Assembly (NCBI GenBank): GCA_003290165.1
Contig: QNQO01000502.1
Location: forward strand, 496,001-560,000
Direction of reading: 5' to 3'
Length of the DNA: 64,000 nt
Source: Berberis thunbergii
Lineage: Eukaryota; Streptophyta; Magnoliopsida; Ranunculales; Berberidaceae
Shown here: in pieces, positions 21,649 through 32,504 of the stretch
Layout: each line of letters begins with the position of its first letter
Numbering within the stretch: the stretch's first letter is position 1
Notes under the pieces: generated by a model
The model's input: the letters and a program-made list of their open reading frames with translations, nothing else
Database searches by the model: none
What the model was told of the DNA's origin: nothing
Translations under genes and position numbers: made by a program

Positions 21649-21905
21649 GGGTTGTTGACCCTTTTATTTATTAATCCATGCCCGAAGGCTACATGACTGA
21701 CCCAATTGGGTTAACCAAACCAGACCCGAAGGCTACAATATTGTTGCTACTTAATGTCCTCGTCGCCTCCATCTCGCATAGAGACTTGCTTTCGCTCCGA
21801 TCCATTGCCTTCACCTTGCATGAAGACTCGCTTTCGCTTCCCGATCTAGTCCATCTAAGTAGCTGCATTCAATACCCGAAGGCTTATCAACGGCGGAGCA
21901 AATGT
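21618..21905 (-). mobile_element. SINE-family fragment with long poly(A) tail
   Basis: A 25-base T run (minus-strand poly-A) is followed by DNA related to the body of the SINE at 10658-10948: CCTTGCATGAAGACT, CGCTTCG/CGCTTCC, CAGTCCATCTAAG/TAGTCCATCTAAG and CATTCAATACC...AAGGCTTATCAA. The tRNA-like head is missing at its right end, where a CACTA MITE abuts. It starts exactly where the duplicated block (GGAGATTT at 21620, compare 45945) is interrupted. Confidence 0.6.
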
Positions 21906-21909
21906 GCTC

Positions 21910-22153
21910 CTAATAGTAACACTTTTGAGCTATAACATTCACAAACCAATTTTACATATTTTCACAAATAAAATGATACAATAATTGACTATTCATGGTG
22001 ATATAATTTATTGTATCACTTTTTTTGTGTAACTATTTTTCATTTTTTGACTAAATTTAGTTTTGACTTGAAATTGTTTGGTAGATTGTAACAGTTTAAA
22101 AGTGTTACTATTTTAAAAGTTGTTACAAATATGTCAATTTGGTGTAATGACTC
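21910..22153. mobile_element. CACTA-type MITE, left end degraded
   Basis: It shares its interior and right end with the complete copies at 29005-29314 and 38707-39013: TTTTACATATTTTCACAAAT, AAATGATACAATAAT, GACTAAATTTAGTTTTGA and GTCAATTTGGTGTA-ATG. The left terminus, next to the SINE fragment, is lost, so no target duplication can be shown. Confidence 0.65.
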
Positions 22154-22582
22154 TTACTTTGGGCGAATTGGAGGGCGATTTGGTTTTCTGAGGGTATTTT
22201 GGTCATTGGCCGATATCTCATCTTAACCGTTCCTCTTCTGTGGGATTACATCCTAGCCATCGACTGGTGGCGGCTAGTGCAGCCACAGAGAAAACCCTAG
22301 GCGCCTCAGCCACCGATTGCCGGAATAACACGACTTTCTCTTGTATCGGTACGCCGATACTGGACGATACTGGCCGGCACAACACCGATACAGGCCGATA
22401 ACTCGATTGTCCATCATGCAGTGTGATCTGCTCTCCTTTTTTGCCGCGATATAGACTGGTGCTGGTGTTTCGGTTGCCGTGACACCTTCGTCACCGCCGC
22501 CGATACAGACCGGTTTGCGCATCGATACGACTCTGCTGATATGATCCTGCTTTGAATCTTTGACACTGGCACCGTACTGGAT
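22154..22582 (+). other. LINE 5' leader
   Basis: This GC-richer stretch precedes LINE ORF1. It repeats words such as ACCGATAC and GGCCGATA several times. It has no frame of its own; the minus-strand open frames over 22274-22770 are shadows. The exact 5' end of the LINE is not marked by a target duplication. Confidence 0.5.
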
Positions 22583-24509
22583 GTGATGTCGGCGCTTCCT
22601 GCCGCCACACCTCCCCACATGATGGGGAGATCCGGTACTAGGGGAATTGTGGAAGGAGCGGCTAAGCCCTTTTTCGCACAAATATTGGGAAAAATTTTAG
22701 TGGCCGACGCTGTGGTGACTCCGGTCGAAGGCACTAGATTCCGCAAAGAGGGAGCTCCTGCAATTGGCATTACGACAACAAATGAAGTTCGTGGGGAGGA
22801 GTTTATGGAAAAACATGTGATCGTCTTAAAATTCTCTAGTTATCGCCCAACATTGGAAGACATTCGAGATTCGATTCACAGAACTTGGGGAATTCTAGGA
22901 GATTTTTCCCTTGGATTACTCAATCAACGGCATGTGTTAGTTCGCCTTCAATCGGAGGAGGAAGCAAAGAAATTTTGTCGTGGGATTCCTTTTTGATTCG
23001 TGGCGTTCGTTTCAAAGCTTTTCGTTGGCATGATGGATTTAGTCTGAAGGAGGACCCGATCTCGGTGCCACTGTGGGTAGAGTTGCCTAACTTACCTTTA
23101 CATCTTTTTCATCCCCCTATTTTAAAAGAAATTGTCAATTCTTTTGGTGATTTTTTGAGAATGGATGACCATACTAGATGTTTATCGCGCCCGGGATTTG
23201 CCCGCGTGTGTGTGGAGATGACGTTGGCGGATAAATTACCCAACAGAGTATGGACTGATAGGGCAAATAATAGAGGTTTCAAGCTGAAGATAGAATATCC
23301 AGGTTTCCAATATTGTGACTTTTGCTCGTTGATAGGTCATCAGGAGAGTGTTTGCCGAAAGAAGCTAGACATTAAGGGCGGCGGCCGAATTTCGGAACTA
23401 GGCAAAGTTGAGAAGGTTGTCAATTCAAAAGCCGCAAGTAATACTACTAGGCAACAATATGTTCCAGTGTTCCGAAAAGACAAATCTTCAAATTTTTACG
23501 TGGGGGTGAGTGGCATTAAAAATAGCATGTGGCCATTGATCCGGTAAAGGTGGGATTGTCCAACAAATTTGAGTCAGTAATGGAGAATAATGAGGACGAT
23601 GAGGGAGCTCCACCGGAACTACAACCAGTGGGTCAGATAATAGAGCATGTTAACACCGGGGTCAAGCAAGAATCAACGGAAGAACGTTTAATGGAAGCGA
23701 GATATATAACTTCAGAGATTGAAAATGTTCTTGGACAGAGGCAATCGCCGTTTCCACAAGAAGATGAGGTTAATCTAGAATCAAAGAGCAGTTTATCTAA
23801 TAAAATGGCAGCGTCGCAAACTGCGACGCATGTAAATTGCGAGACTCGGGCTGGGCAGGGTGAGATACGCATAGCCGAATTAACAACGGCAGGACATCCC
23901 TCGGTTTTTCCCCAGCCAATGGTGCAATTGGATACAAACGATGCAGATTTGTCTCAGCCAGAACATACTGGTCCAGTTCAGCCGGGGAACAGCTCCAAAC
24001 CAATATCTCATCAGAGTCAACACAGCAACACATAGCACCAAAACAACACCAAAACAGAGGAGCCATTGGCCCTGCCAGGGCTCTGTTCGGCAACAGCATA
24101 TGAGAATTTTAGCAGGACAGTGTATACCGAAGCTGGCGACCTTTCTCCAGTACGTGAATCAGGCCACGCAATGCTCGCTCCTCGAACCGTCTCTACGAAG
24201 CAGCCATATGCTGCTGAAATTCAGGAGGTTAGTGTTGAAACAGAGCAGCAGCTAGTCCAGGATGGGTTGTCGGATGCTCACGTGGTGCGTTTACAAACGG
24301 CAGCCATTGGGAGCTTAGTACAATGTAACAAGCAGGAAACATATGTTTTGCTGGCTGAGATTAGCAATTTGATGAAAGAGGGACGTTCTTTGCGGAAAAA
24401 AGAAAAAAAAATGAATGTCAATACTCTTGAAAGCTCGACAGATGACAGCGACGAGGCGGAGTCTGACTCGGAGATTGGACAGGGCACACAGGCTATCAAG
24501 GATTTATAA
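22583..24509 (+). pseudogene. LINE ORF1 (DUF4283 and zinc knuckle)
   Basis: ORF1 of plant LINEs encodes an RNA-binding chaperone. Readable in order: AKPFFAQILGKIL, HVIVLKFSSYRPTLEDIRDS (DUF4283-like), a 1-base frameshift at about 22975, then FLIRGVRFKAFRWHDGF, SVPLWVELPNLPLHLF, GFARVCVEMTLADKLPNRVW and a CCHC-type knuckle (CDFCSLIGHQESVCRK, about 23320-23360). A variable Ser/Glu-rich tail (23530-24509) follows through two more frame changes. Close copies lie at 39362-41423 and 59975-61500 on the minus strand. Confidence 0.85.
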
Positions 24510-24617
24510 TTGGGGGCGCTATCTGATGCGGAGAAAAAGAAAAACGTCAAAGTGGTTCCTACGGGCACTCGTCGTAAGACTAAGAAGGGTTTGACTTCTT
24601 CCCGAGTTTAAGATGAT

Positions 24618-25111
24618 AGAACACTTTATGTTTTGGAATGCTCGTGCCTCGTGGTGTTGGTAATAGAGCCACGAGAAGGCGATTACAAAAGCTGGTTGTG
24701 GAACACAATGTCAGAATTCTTATGATTGCGGAGCCTATGATTGATGCTAGCAGATACATGGAGATTGATAACAAAATAAAACTTGGCGGTTTTGTTTCTA
24801 ATGACATGATTGGCGGCAAGATTTGGATTATGTGAGATTCTTATCTTGTTTTCTCGGTTGTGGACATGTCGAACCAGGTCATCCATTGCCAGGTAACAGA
24901 TTCTTCTTCACGAGTTTTTTTTATTTCTTTTGTTTATGCTAAAGGCTCTGTGGATGAAAGAAGGACACTATGGTCAAATATGGTCACTTTTGCGGCTAAT
25001 CTTGATTCTCTATGGATGGTCGATGGGGATTTCAATACATATTTACATTCGGGGGAAAAGGTAGGGGGAGTTGCACCATCTCTGGCAAGCATGGCTCAAT
25101 TCTCAGCTTGT
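24618..25111 (+). pseudogene. LINE ORF2, endonuclease part (5' of CACTA insertion)
   Basis: After ORF1 the APE-type endonuclease begins MFWNARA, then a frameshift into GVGNRATRRRLQKLVVEHNV, RILMIAEPMIDASRYME, a stop at 24834, and FISFVYAKGSVDERRTLW and SLWMVDGDFNTYLHSGEK. The last codons before the CACTA element are QFSAC. The frame continues after the element at 33246 with IETCGLIDCGYSGPRLTW. It has been dead for some time, given the stop and frameshift. Confidence 0.85.
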
Positions 25112-25440
25112 CACTACTACAAATATAGGCTTGCATAGCGCTTAAAAATAGGCTTAGATAGCGCTATGCAAGTCGCGTACTGGAATAGCGCTTCGTTAGA
25201 TAGCGCTTAATAAAGCGCTATCTAAGCGTTGTTTTTTTTTTTAATTAACTTACATAGCGCTTTAGAATGCGCTATTTAAGTTCGGTGATTTTTTTTTAAA
25301 TTAGCTTGAATAGCGCTTTTATGAGCGCTATTTAATTTTGTTGATTTTTTTAAAATTTTTTTTTTAAATTTTTTTTTTTTTTGATTTTTGATTTTTTTTT
25401 TTTAATTAGCTTCTAAAGCACTATTTAATTTCGGTGAATT
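25112..25440. repeat. Left CACTA terminus and subterminal repeats
   Basis: After the TIR the motif TAGCGCTT/AAGCGCTA occurs about ten times in both orientations (for example GCTTAGATAGCGCTATGCAA and TTAGATAGCGCTTAATAAAG). It is followed by long T runs. CACTA transposases bind such subterminal motif clusters, so this is the likely binding platform. Confidence 0.8.
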
Positions 25441-25875
25441 TTTTTATTAACTACCATATAATATTTTGCTCACCATTCCATTTTCAACTATAAATTTGTG
25501 CACTAGTATTGAATGCCTTGAGAAGTCAATTATAGGACAACATTCAAATTATTGTAATACTAACCTTCACAGCAGTAGAACTATAATTAGCAAAATTATA
25601 AAAGACCAAATAAACAATCATCAAAGTATCATCTGTTAGTCACTAAGCAAGTAACCACAGTTACTAGCAAGTAAGAATGTAGGCATGCACAAGGAATAGA
25701 AACAGAGACCTCAGAGGGAAGATTACACTGATCTAAGCTTGGGATGGACAAAATGGAGCCCAAAATCAAAATAAACATGAATAATGGGGTGATACAATTA
25801 GTAGCACACCAAATATAATTCGAATGTTAGACAATGTTGAGCCTAATCCCTATAAATCTTCTTCACCTCTGGTTT
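25441..25875 (-). other. Probable captured 3' flank of seipin
   Basis: This AT-rich non-coding DNA lies between the subterminal repeats and the seipin stop codon at 25876. On the minus strand it would be the 3' UTR or downstream region of the captured seipin. I see no gene or repeat end inside. Confidence 0.45.
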
Positions 25876-27290
25876 TCAGTTTCCCTTTATTCTGGCTACA
25901 TCATTTTCAAGTGCTGCTCTTTTAGTTGAAAAATGTATTTCCCTTGCTCGCGGCATAAAAATAGACTGACAACAAACTAGTGCAAACATTAACTCCATCG
26001 CAAACGATGTCATACTTATCCAGATGAATATGGTTCTCCTCCAGTACCAAACAGCCTTTTTTATCAGAGAAAGCTCGGAACCGAGTACGAGTGATGCTGC
26101 ATATATTTCAGGGATGCCAGCTCCAGGGCTGTACTCTACTCGTTGTTCAATTGTCACTTTTATGCAAGAGGTTGGGTCATTCCCTTCGATAAAACCTTCC
26201 ATTTTGAGATCAAGCGTTTGAGACTCTGACGAGTAGCCAGCCAGGAGAGGAACGCTCTTTACAGAGGTCTCCACCAAGCGAATAAGATGGCTTTTGAATT
26301 GTAGCATGCATGGATATGCTGGACTGGCAGTGACTTCCCCGTTTGCTGATATGTACTCCACTCTGATCTTTATAGCCACCAAAACATTAAGGAAAAAAAA
26401 TAAATCAATATAGTGCATCACAACCCATTCTGCAATTATTTTGATTTCATCAAGAAATATGTTTTAAGATTCGTATAATCGCCCATAAGTACTTTAAGAT
26501 TTTGTTCTTTTCATGTAAATATTGTAAGAAGCAATTAAAGATTCGAAAAGGCAAATAACGAAGACATGCCGTATTAGTCCAAGATAATTTGATAGGAAAT
26601 GAGGGAAAATGCAGGAAACAAAACACTCCAAAATGAAGATTTTATATACCTGGAAGATCCCAAACTTCCGATTATACTCAGACTCTGGCAAGTTCAATGT
26701 AATACCCAGCTGTACCTTGTGATTAGGACGCATTACGCATAATCCATCATACCTCTCAACTTCAATCTTTTCTCTACAATTTACACCACATGACACAGTG
26801 GGGCAAGCCATCATAGGAACCAGAGCTACAAGGCTGCTCTGTGTAATCAAAGTTTAAGCTTTCTGTCTTCTGAATTGGCTCCTCTACAACATATCTCATG
26901 GTAACTCCACCTATTACAAACCCCATGAAGAGGAGACCGAACAACAGGAAACACACATATACTGACCATTGGCACATGAAGCAAGTCTAAAATGTAGAAT
27001 CAAACCAGACCAATCAAATATACATATAATGCACCAATTAAAGTCTGCAAGGGATTTTCTTTTTCATAAATGAAAAGCGGGAAAATGATTACTAACCATC
27101 ATTTATCAATAAAGAAGATTCAGGAGATGATGATGATGATGATGAATGACGGGCACGAGCTCTCTTTGGCTTGGGTACAAATGAAGGGCACCTCATGTTT
27201 CTGATCTCAAGCAGCTCATTTTCTATGGAGACACTCTTTCAGGGAGCACAAGATTGGAAGAAGTTTCATCCCATTGAACCTAAATTATCA
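25876..27290 (-). pseudogene. Captured seipin gene fragment
   Basis: Seipin is an ER membrane protein that shapes lipid droplets. On the minus strand the order is: a Ser-rich N-region exon (27280-27110, NMRCPSFVPKPKRARARH); a transmembrane exon (FLLFGLLFMGFVIGGVTM, then VEEPIQKTESLNFDYTEQ, about 26960-26850); a frameshift, then ALVPMMACPTVSCGVNCRE and LPESEYNRKFGIFQ with a GTATAT donor (about 26650). The last exon (26375-25876) holds YSPGAGIPEIYAASL and a second membrane segment (WYWRRTIFIWISMTSFAMEL). The frameshift after FDYTEQ disables the protein. The fragment lies entirely within the CACTA element. Confidence 0.85.
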
Positions 27291-27299
27291 GCTGATGAA

Positions 27300-27540
27300 T
27301 GCCATAGAACTTCAGATAATCATTCATAGAAGCAAGAATCAAAATAGCTTCTATCTAACAAAGGGACAATCTTGTTACCTTGAGACTTCTCCACTTTCAA
27401 TGTTGTGCCTAGAAGAATTCTGGAATCTGAATTAACATCATAAACTGCAACATTTATTGCTGGCATTGCCACTTCTCCAATAGTTGACTTTTCTCTTAGA
27501 ATGCATTCACGCATCCTCACCTACTAGTACTATTGATATC
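27300..27540 (-). pseudogene. Unidentified exon-like fragment
   Basis: On the minus strand an open stretch reads REKSTIGEVAMPAINVAVYD and ILLGTTLKVEKSQ, followed by a GTAACA donor at about 27378. It has exon-like composition but I cannot assign a family. It may be an upstream seipin exon or part of another captured gene. Confidence 0.35.
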
Positions 27541-28140
27541 AGCAAATTTCCCTTTGGTAGATGGAACGGCTTCATGACATAAAACTTGTTACTAAGGCCT
27601 TGCTTAGTGCAAAAAAATGTTGCAGGTTGCACAAAAAACCTCAAAATCAGGCAAAGCGGAAAAAACAAAATCCTACACAGAAGCAGCTAACCAAGCAACA
27701 AAAAAGTTGAACAAGCCTGTAATACATGGAATTTTACAGAAATGAACATTTATCGAGATCAAAGAGTACGTAGTTTTAATTCGTTTGCCAAGTAATAAGC
27801 ATGACACTGTTCTATTATTTACTTGAGCAACAAATCAAAGTAAAATATGAATGAAAAGCATTCGACTCACCAGACAACCCACTAGTGATGGTTCCTTCAG
27901 CTGCCAGTGGATTTCTTTAGCATAACATGCAACTCTAGTCTTCCAACCAACAGTCTCCTCTGTCACTTCTAAGAGCAAGACATGGTAACTGTAACATAGG
28001 CATCACCACATCCAACAAAGTCCGTTCGAACGATTTTGTCTGGTCATTTGATTATCAATGACAAGCTTTGCTTCTCACTTCTCATTTCTCACTCTTCACA
28101 TTACTGCCGAGCTGCATAGTTACTGTAACTTGCACCTTTT
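27541..28140 (-). other. Captured intron or spacer with one exon-like piece
   Basis: The region is mostly AT-rich. At 27983-27888 on the minus strand there is an open stretch, EETVGWKTRVACYAKEIHWQ, followed by a possible GTGAGT donor (27872). I do not recognise it. No repeat ends are visible. Confidence 0.3.
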
Positions 28141-28144
28141 TTTC

Positions 28145-28430
28145 TACAGAAGGTTAATTATCAATCTTTTTAACTCTTTACTTCAGCAAGCTCAGTTGCA
28201 TCAGCTTCATTATCACTATAGTCTCCCCAACACTTGGTCACCTTTTGGTCATTCTTTGAATCCGTACAAGTCTCTTCTACCACCATAAGGTCATCAGGAG
28301 CGGATGTGGAAGTTTGAGTTTGTTCAAGATCGGGATTAATCTGCTCACTCTCTCCGGAATCATTATCTTGTTTATCCGGAACTGATGGGGACTAATCTGC
28401 TCACTCTCTCCGGAATCATTAGATGTCAGC
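28145..28430 (-). pseudogene. Unidentified captured coding fragment
   Basis: The minus strand is open through QTQTSTSAPDDLMVVEETCT and DQKVTKCWGDYSDNEADATE, ending at a stop near 28168. It is out of frame with the TSS-derived frame that runs into it. A 31-bp segment (TAATCTGCTCACTCTCTCCG...) is present twice (28336-28366, 28393-28423), so the junction with the TSS fragment lies in or beside a short duplication. The gene of origin is unknown. Confidence 0.4.
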
Positions 28431-30055
28431 ATTGGTGGAATATTGACTGGTGGGGGTAGAATTCCTCCTCCATGATCTTTGAAGCCTGGCATGGGAACTG
28501 TGCCAAATACAGGAATCAGTGTTGGGTTAAATGGAGGTGCCGCTGCAGAAAGTTTCCTGCTTGCTTCTTTTGCAGCCATATCTGCTTCATCCTGCTTTTC
28601 TCCTTCTGACTTCCCATCATGCGGACTTTCAGCTTCCACTGTCACTTTTTCCTCAACAGCTGTCACATCCTTATTCGGTGGCGGAGCTGAACCTTCTGTT
28701 GCAACAGGTTGAGATTCCAAAGTTAAGGAAGCTCCATTGCTCTCCTTGACATTCAATTCAGAAGTGACATTTGATTTTTCCTTAAGTTCAGGTGTTAAGT
28801 TTTGATCAGCTTTTGCGTCTTTTGAATCAACACCATCATTTTCCATGGGAGATTCACTTCCAACTGTGTGCCGCGCTTCTGTTTCTTTTCCATCAACTAC
28901 AGAACCCTTACCTTCCTTATTAGCAACTGAAGAATGCTTCTCTCCTTTGACAGTACTTTGGACCTTTTCTACCACTACATCTTTTACTGCAATCTCTTCA
29001 CTTTCACTACACCATATTTGCATTTTTGTAACACCCTTCAAAACAGTATCACTTTTAAAGTGTAACAATTTACCTAACAATTTTACATATTTTCACAAAT
29101 AAAATGATACAATAATAGTATCACCATGAAGAGTATCATTATAAAAGTGATACTATTCATGGTGATCCAACTTATTGTATCATTTTTTTTGTGTTACTGT
29201 TTTTCATTTTTTTGACTAAATTTAGTTTTGATTTGAAATTGTTTGGTGAATTGTAACATCTAAAAAGTGATACTGTTTTGAGAGATGTTACAAAAGTGCC
29301 AATTTGGTGTAGTGTTTGCTTAGGTTCTGATATCACAGTTTCCGCACTTTCCTTAGATGTTTGCTCATCAGCAACGTGCCCTTTTGGCTGCTGCTCTGCC
29401 ACAACCTTCACTATTGTCCCAGGTGGAGCCAATGCAACTTCTTTGTAAGACAAGAGCTTTCCAGTTGGTTGGGAATTGATTGAGCTGGCCAGTGGACTTG
29501 ACTTGACAGGTTGAATGGTTGGTATAGGAGTTACCGGAGCTGACTTCGTGTTAGCAGAATTCTCTCCATTAGTCATTGGTGAAGTACTACTGTTTCCTTT
29601 TGGACTAAAACTTGAACTCTTAACTAACTTCCTCGAAACAGAAGTGATGGGACTAGCATCATTAGGAGAAGTCCTTGGGGATATGTAGTTGGAAGGTCTT
29701 CCTCTGTGCCTTGCAGACTCGGGGGCATTCATGGAATTTGTATTTAGCTTAGCTAAGCTTGGTTTTTTTGAACCAGAAGGCTTACGACCTGCAAGAGAAC
29801 GGCTCTTTGGAACAGCTTCTTGCCATCCTTCGTCCGAGATGTCTTCATGTAACAAGTCATCTTGTTGGTTTAATGTAGGTTCATCTACTACGATAGCAAT
29901 GGGTTTCTCTTCCCTTTGCTCTACCAATTGAGCTTCTTTTTTGTTTTCTTCATCGCTAGAGGTTTCCATCTCTTCATAAATTGGTGATGAATCTGGAGGA
30001 TTCTTTTGATATTCATCAGTGACTGTGTCCTCTTCCGGTTTACCTTTAATCTGAT
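28424..30055 (-). pseudogene. Captured TSS/REC-type protein, C-terminal exon
   Basis: The minus strand carries the conserved tail of plant TSS/REC (clustered-mitochondria-like TPR) proteins. In order: DEGWQEAVPKSRSLAGRKPS (29850), KPSLAKLNTNSMN, NYISPRTSPND, RKLVKSSSFSPKGN, TGKLLSYKEVALAPPGTIVK (29460), then after a 310-bp MITE AAKEASRKLSAAAPPFNP, VPGFKDHGG-like MPGFKDHGG and LPPPVNIPPML (28440). The normal basic terminal segment after PPML is missing, replaced by unrelated sequence. The exon begins after an acceptor near 30055. These proteins act in the cytosol in organelle distribution or plastid coverage; this fragment cannot act so. Confidence 0.88.
29005..29314. mobile_element. CACTA-type MITE in captured TSS exon
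   Basis: The 310-bp element starts CACTACACCATATTTGCA and ends with the inverted form of CACTACACCAAATTGGCA, flanked by TTT on both sides (29002-29004, 29315-29317). Its interior is a large imperfect inverted repeat (GATACTATT/AATAGTATC arms). Same family as 38707-39013 and 21910-22153. It interrupts a coding exon, so the TSS fragment was non-functional at or after insertion. Confidence 0.88.
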
Positions 30056-30990
30056 AAAAGTAAAAGAGAGAGGTTTAATATGGAGACTTGAATTACATTA
30101 CTAGAATTGTGGTTATAGCCATTGTTCAAAAGGTTTCTGGAGGAAAAAGGAATTACCTTCGCGCGTGCAGCTAGCTTTCTTTGGTTCTCCCTTCGCTTCA
30201 GATCTGCATCAGGGTTTATGTAGTCCAAAAGATCTGATACACTGGCAAGATAACATATGAGTAAGCAAATATACTGAAACACCTTTAGCATTTAGTAATT
30301 CAGCAGAGTGGACTAAAATCTAAGTCGACATATATTCCCATGGAAAAGTATGCTTATAAAAGCAATTGAACTATTTGAACAACACGCAGTTGAATAAGAT
30401 AAGACTGAATATGGAACAGCATGCAAAAACAAGAATATGCTATAAATAAGAATTGTTTACCTCAGGTGACCTTTGCTGGCAATAGAGGCATCTGGTTTTG
30501 GAGTACCATTGCGTGCGGCTTCTTGTTGCTCTAGGGCCTTGGATTCGAAGTACTCAAGCCATGCAGCAGCATCCTGCAAGAAGATATAGTTTTAGAAAAA
30601 AGACCACAAGTGGAGCTAAGATATGAACATCAAGCTTTGGTTATGAAGTTACCTGTGTACGAAGGTCTTCCTTCCCAAGCTTTGTCTGCAGTATCTGTAG
30701 AGTGGTTTGTTCGTGTTGAACACTCAAGGAGTATGCTTCCATTAATGAAAGAGCAATTGCAATGGCATGATAACTGGCAGCAGTCTGTGCAAATATTCCA
30801 AGGAAAATTAATTAACATGACTGTTTTAGAAGCAAGTATTGTATAAATTCTTGGCGGTCTCGTTTTACTGGTAGCTTCCCAAACAATATCTCATGCTCTA
30901 TCTTTTGTAGCAGTGATTCTATATGATGAAGATTCACCAAAATCACCATTTAAGTCATTCATAGCAAAAGTTGTTAATTTGGCTAATGGG
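30056..30990 (-). pseudogene. Captured TSS/REC-type protein, middle exons
   Basis: Three exons are readable on the minus strand: 30800-30650 ([38 protein letters not shown], the TPR region); 30577-30465 ([33 protein letters not shown]); and 30241-30156 (VSDLLDYINPDADLKRRENQ). GT-AG borders are visible, for example GCGAAG/GTAATT near 30155. The exon order is that of the intact family, so this was copied from genomic DNA rather than from mRNA. Confidence 0.85.
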
Positions 30991-30996
30991 AGAGAG

Positions 30997-31977
30997 CAGG
31001 GGCGGACCCAGGATTTTAGTCGAGCGGGGGCGAAATGAAAAATACTTATTAGTTGATAATAGTAGTTATCAATGGTAAAACCAATTTTTTTTTTACCGAA
31101 GCTAGTAACTAATAAAACAAATTCAACTATAAAAAATACAATGCATATATCAAATTGGATCCAAGTGTAGTCAATTTTAAGCCAAAATAAGGTCACTATT
31201 GATAACCTTAGCAAAAAGCAAACAAGCATAATAACTAGAATATATAACTAATATCACAAAAGAGTTTGTCTAGGCAGCCAGACTTTAAAACCATTTTTTG
31301 GCCAGACTAAAGCATTTTTACACCTTTACCCTTTCTCTTTAAAATACAATAACAAACATTATCTATAGAAGGGATAGAAATGTAAAAAACTTAAAACCAG
31401 ACCAAAAAGTAACTATAAAGCCTGGTTGTCTAGAATTGAGAATCACAAAATAATTAGGATAAGTTCTAGGTGAAGCTAAATTTTTTTTTTGAAATTTGCG
31501 AATCTAATATGATCATAATACAATTTCAAAGAAAAAATAGTTTATATGAGGCTCAAATTTTATACGAGTTAGCTAATGGTATATATTTTCATTGAATTCT
31601 ATCGTTATTATTTTAGATATTAATTTTAAATATTTTTTGTTAGGGGTTTAATATCGCTTGTGAAAAACAATTCATTTATTTAATGTTAATAATTTTTTAT
31701 TAAATATTTTTTAATGTTTGCAATTACTAATAAAATTGCATTGAAAATCAAATAAAAAATGCACTCGAAGAGTATCGATCAGGTCTTTTACAAAAAGTGA
31801 TAAACCTCCAACCACTACACCAACAAAAACATGTTTGAATATTTTCATAAACAATTAATTTATTGTATGCTACATTATATAATCGATTTTTTAAGACTAA
31901 AATATATATACTAAAAATATTTTAAAAGTTGAGGGGGGGCAGCTGCCCCCCCTGGTCCCTTAGTAGGTCCGCCCATG
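30997..31977. mobile_element. Complete hAT-type non-autonomous element
   Basis: The 981-bp element has termini CAGGGGCGGACCCAGG and GGTCCGCCCATG (inverted) and a perfect 8-bp target duplication GGAGAGAG (30989-30996, 31978-31985), which defines it as hAT. Near the right end is a perfect 20-base G/C palindrome (31933-31952). It has no transposase. It sits in an intron of the captured TSS fragment and is the sister of the copy at the start of the window. Confidence 0.9.
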
Positions 31978-31985
31978 GGAGAGAG

Positions 31986-32165
31986 AGACCTGTATATGAT
32001 CAACTCCAAGTAGCCTTTTGTTACACTTGAGAGCCTCATGTAGGTATCTAAGTGCAACGTGAATGTTTCCTAAGCCATCATTGCGACATTGATATAAGTG
32101 GCAGCAGTATTTGGGTGGGAAGGCCCACAAGTTAAATGCAAAAGATATAATGCTCGATTAACGTA
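31986..32165 (-). pseudogene. Captured TSS/REC-type protein, TPR exon
   Basis: On the minus strand the exon reads [18 protein letters not shown] and, in another frame, [20 protein letters not shown] and LLGVDHIQ, ending at a GTCTCT donor. Between the two parts 7 bases are missing compared with the family (after VAMM), which shifts the frame. The upstream catalytic-like CLU domain is not present in the element. Confidence 0.8.
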
Positions 32166-32504
32166 CCTGAAATAAGAGGAAAAGAATTATCTTAGTTCAC
32201 CATCTTGACATAAATGAATACCCCAAACTCCAATTTTCTCCAAGACCAGGCAGGAATTCTTCTTTTTCTTGCTGCTTTAGCCATGTTTTTCAAATAAAAT
32301 ATAGTCAATCACAAAAAAAACTGGCCTATTTGTTTCCCATAAAGTTGACTGTTTCAAATAAAATATACTCAAAGCACAGCCTTCAAGCATATCAACAATG
32401 TCCGTCTTCAACGTATGCTTCCCAATTCCAGTCAGTTTCCCATAGATCGCTTCTACACAACAAAAGACACAAAAAATTTACATTCCAATCAAAACCCAAA
32501 GTTT

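Noticed and set aside
28277..29969. Two long minus-strand frames as a functional TSS gene
   Set aside because: They are the tail of a captured gene with a MITE in the exon, missing terminal residues, and a frameshifted TPR exon upstream; they lie within a transposon.
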